NCBI GenBank assembly: GCA_003175915.1
Contig: PSRH01000214.1
Coordinates: 1 to 7,351 of the forward strand
Reading direction: 5' to 3'
Source of the DNA: Candidatus Melainabacteria bacterium
GTDB taxonomy: Bacteria > Cyanobacteriota > Vampirovibrionia > Obscuribacterales > Obscuribacteraceae
DNA length: 7,351 bases
Shown here: piece after piece, positions 5,849-7,351 of the stretch
Layout of the letters: each line of letters begins with the position of its first letter
Numbering within the stretch: position 1 is the first letter of the stretch
Position numbers and translations under genes: made by a program
Notes under the pieces: generated by a model
Databases searched by the model: none
What the model saw: only the letters and a program-made list of their open reading frames with translations
Told to the model about the DNA's origin: nothing

Positions 5849-6754
5849 CTATCGTGTGCTTACCGCAGAAGCTGAACCACTATCCAGGGACATCATTATC
5901 TCCCTGTCGATCTGTCTTGATTGGCTGGGGATTATCTGACTGACCGTGTGGTTAATCTTGCCGCAAATGGATTCGATTGGTAGATCGTCACCGTCATTAC
6001 CAAAGGGGTCTTCAATGTCTTCGGCGATCAATTCCAGGCCAATCAGAAAATAGGAAGTGACAATAATGAGCGGCAGCGACCACCAGAATGGCAGAGCAGA
6101 CGCAGAATACCAGGGCACCGCCAGCAAATTCAGAGCAATTCCCTGACGGATGAAGGTGCGATAGGAGACGGCCAGCGGCGTGCTCTTGATGCGCTCGCAC
6201 GATCCGCAAACATCGTTGAATGCGCGAGCATGCTGGTCCAATTGCCAGAGCGTAAAGCCATCAAGCTTTCCCTCTTTGTACCATTCCTGGATTTTGTCAT
6301 AGATCGTCTCGGCGATCATGACAGGCTGGTGAGGCTCGAAGGAATTGTCGGATGGATTTGAATCACGAAGATGGCGCATGAGGGCGTAAGCGAATGAGAT
6401 CACCAACTGTCCCATATGTATTTTTTGTTGCATCGAGACATTGGCATACTTCTTGACCTTGATGGCCAGGTTCCTTGATTCATTGACCAGTTGGCCCCAC
6501 AGCTTCCTGCCTTCCCACCAGCGCTCGTAGGCGGAGTTAGTGCGAAACACTATGAGCAATCCAAGAATCAAGCTGGCATAACCGACATTGGCTGCATCTT
6601 TTAGAAAGCGAGCCGGAAAAATGTTCTCGTAAAGCCAATAGACAACCGCCGTGTAACAGGCCATAAGAGCCAGGTACAACCAAACTCGTTTAAAGACTGG
6701 AATTCTATGAAAGCGGCTGAACGGGTGAAACCATTTTGAAATTGAGTAACTCAA
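5849..6754 (-). CDS. Bestrophin-family (UPF0187-like) ion channel
   Basis: This 301-residue inner-membrane protein is about the usual length of bacterial bestrophins. Hallmarks are the N-terminal RIPVFKRVWLYLAL, VFRTNSAYERWWEGRKLWGQLVNESRNL (69-96), CERIKSTPLAVSYRTFIRQ (186-204) and LIGLELIAEDIEDPFGNDGDDLP (237-259). The last is the acidic loop after the final helix that corresponds to the Ca-clasp region of animal bestrophins. Predicted membrane helices lie near 24-44, 56-72, 205-221 and 223-243. Family members form pentameric channels: anion channels in animals, and a cation-selective one in Klebsiella. Selectivity cannot be read here. The start codon is TTG 6754. GGTGGAG lies seven bases before it, and the next in-frame Met (residue 31) is already in the first helix, so TTG is preferred. 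The gene is first in a likely operon with the glycine-zipper gene. Confidence 0.9.
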   Translation of the reverse strand: MSYSISKWFHPFSRFHRIPVFKRVWLYLALMACYTAVVYWLYENIFPARFLKDAANVGYASLILGLLIVFRTNSAYERWWEGRKLWGQLVNESRNLAIKVKKYANVSMQQKIHMGQLVISFAYALMRHLRDSNPSDNSFEPHQPVMIAETIYDKIQEWYKEGKLDGFTLWQLDQHARAFNDVCGSCERIKSTPLAVSYRTFIRQGIALNLLAVPWYSASALPFWWSLPLIIVTSYFLIGLELIAEDIEDPFGNDGDDLPIESICGKINHTVSQIIPSQSRQIDREIMMSLDSGSASAVSTR

Positions 6755-6761
6755 TTTGCTT

Positions 6762-6770
6762 CTCCACCTT
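6762..6770 (-). promoter_or_regulatory. Ribosome binding site supporting the TTG start of the bestrophin gene
   Basis: AAGGTGGAG on the minus strand ends seven bases before TTG 6754. No ATG or GTG is in frame nearby, so this site fixes the unusual start. Confidence 0.65.
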
Positions 6771-6920
6771 AAGTTGAGGAAACAGCTCGCTTATGAGTTT
6801 TGCCAATTTATCGGCACAATCTGCCCTTCATCTAAACCGGAAAACTTAGACAAGCTGAAGAAATATGGGGATGCCGACCTATAAGGCTGTGATTGTACAT
6901 CAAACCGGCCTGTGGTTGTC

Positions 6921-6926
6921 ATTATA
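6921..6926 (-). promoter_or_regulatory. Possible -10 element (TATAAT) for the bestrophin operon
   Basis: A perfect TATAAT is read on the minus strand in the AT-rich gap 6755-6971. It would give a 5' untranslated region of about 160 bases. The -35 is poor: TTTAGA with a short 15-base spacer is the nearest candidate. The surrounding ATTATAAT is palindromic, so the box also reads on the + strand. The rest of this 217 bp gap holds nothing else I can support. Confidence 0.25.
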
Positions 6927-6971
6927 ATTAATGAGTCTATATCTAAATTTTGATGATAGGCGCGGTTGAAC

Positions 6972-7351
6972 TTAATCAAGGCTTCCCAAGAGATCTTTAG
7001 CCTCGATCAGATCCGGCATGGCGAAACCTTCGGTGAATGCACTATATACGGTGGCGAGCCGATCACGAGCCTCTTGCTTGCGCCCTTGCTGTTGCCAGAG
7101 GCGCGCCAGGCTGATCGTCGCGCGTAATTCTCTGCCTTTGCTTTGTTGCCGGCGAGCCGTCTCGATCGCTTTATGAAACCACTCTTCGGCGGCCGAGTGA
7201 TCGCCATTAATCAAGAGAAGTTCACCATTAATCCGCTTAAGCTCGGCCTCGAGCGCCCGGTCATCCTGTTTTTCGACAAGCGGGATAGCTTCATCTAAGG
7301 CCTGCCGTGCTTTCTCAAGCTGACCGTCCTTCAGATAAGCGTCGGCCAGGA
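6972..7351 (-). CDS. C-terminal end of a TPR protein (AAA-ATPase/cyclase-type regulator tail), 5' part outside window
   Basis: The frame is open from the right window edge to TAA at 6972-6974, giving 126 visible residues. The TTG at 7214 falls inside a TPR helix (GELLLINGDHSAAEEW), so it is not the start. The visible part holds three TPR-like units: LADAYLKDGQLEKARQALDEA, ELLLINGDHSAAEEWFHKAIE and SLARLWQQQGRKQEARDRLA. It ends with VYSAFTEGFAMPDLIEAKDLLGSLD. A tail of the form LARLWQQQG(K/R)..EAR..L..VY..FTEGF...DL.EAK.LL is, from memory, typical of long multi-domain proteins that join an adenylate-cyclase, kinase or DNA-binding domain to an AAA ATPase and C-terminal TPRs. The N-terminal effector domain is not visible, so the overall function is not assigned. 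The protein is unrelated in sequence style to the TPR protease at the left edge. It ends 217 bp upstream of the bestrophin start on the same strand. Confidence 0.85.
   Translation of the reverse strand, partial: LADAYLKDGQLEKARQALDEAIPLVEKQDDRALEAELKRINGELLLINGDHSAAEEWFHKAIETARRQQSKGRELRATISLARLWQQQGRKQEARDRLATVYSAFTEGFAMPDLIEAKDLLGSLD

Noticed and set aside
6791..6979. 62-codon minus-strand open frame
   Set aside because: It starts with TTG inside the end of the TPR gene, has no clear ribosome site, resembles nothing known, and covers the likely promoter region of the bestrophin gene.

Overview
The window is 7,351 bp of bacterial chromosome-like sequence with seven protein-coding genes, two of them cut by the window edges. 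No tRNA, rRNA, CRISPR array, insertion sequence or phage gene is visible. Gene density is high, GC content looks moderate, and Shine-Dalgarno sites are clear. The mix of long TPR proteins, a DUF4388/degenerate-GGDEF protein, a chlorite-dismutase-family protein, a redoxin and a bestrophin would fit an environmental lineage such as the non-photosynthetic cyanobacterial relatives (Obscuribacterales/Vampirovibrionia) or another poorly cultured phylum. That placement is a weak inference from protein style, not a sequence-based classification.

Layout. (1) 1-1490 (+): the 3' part of a large TPR protein. It ends in an intact HEVGH zinc-protease module that closely resembles the catalytic domain of anthrax lethal factor (M34/ATLF). 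(2) 1496-3031 (-): a convergent gene with 5 bp between the two ends. It encodes a DUF4388 protein with a middle winged-helix-like segment and a GGDEF domain whose active site is lost (RTAEY) but whose RxxD inhibitory site is kept. (3) 3032-3385: a 354 bp divergent intergenic region. Its right half is packed with inverted repeats whose G-U extensions favour a + sense structured RNA, probably the leader of the next gene. (4) 3386-4126 (+): a chlorite dismutase/HemQ-family heme protein with the proximal His and the catalytic-type Tyr, but without the usual distal Gln or Arg. (5) 4131-4787 (-): a secreted redoxin/AhpC-TSA-like protein, convergent with the previous gene. Both stop codons lie inside one palindrome. 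(6) 4881-5822 (-): an unrecognised protein with one glycine-zipper membrane segment and a long charged and Pro-rich tail. (7) 5849-6754 (-): a bestrophin-family channel with a TTG start, 26 bp upstream of gene 6 and very probably in one operon with it. (8) 6972-7351 (-): the C-terminal end of a TPR protein of the type found at the end of AAA-ATPase/adenylate-cyclase-like regulators.

How the genes relate. Two expression units can be argued. One is the minus-strand run bestrophin -> glycine-zipper protein, possibly -> redoxin (93 bp gap). The other is the heme protein with its structured leader. The redoxin and the heme protein share a redox theme but are convergent, so co-regulation is not shown. 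The most interesting items are the TPR-lethal-factor-like protease, the structured leader, the possible c-di-GMP receptor formed by a dead GGDEF domain, and the heme protein with a non-canonical distal pocket.
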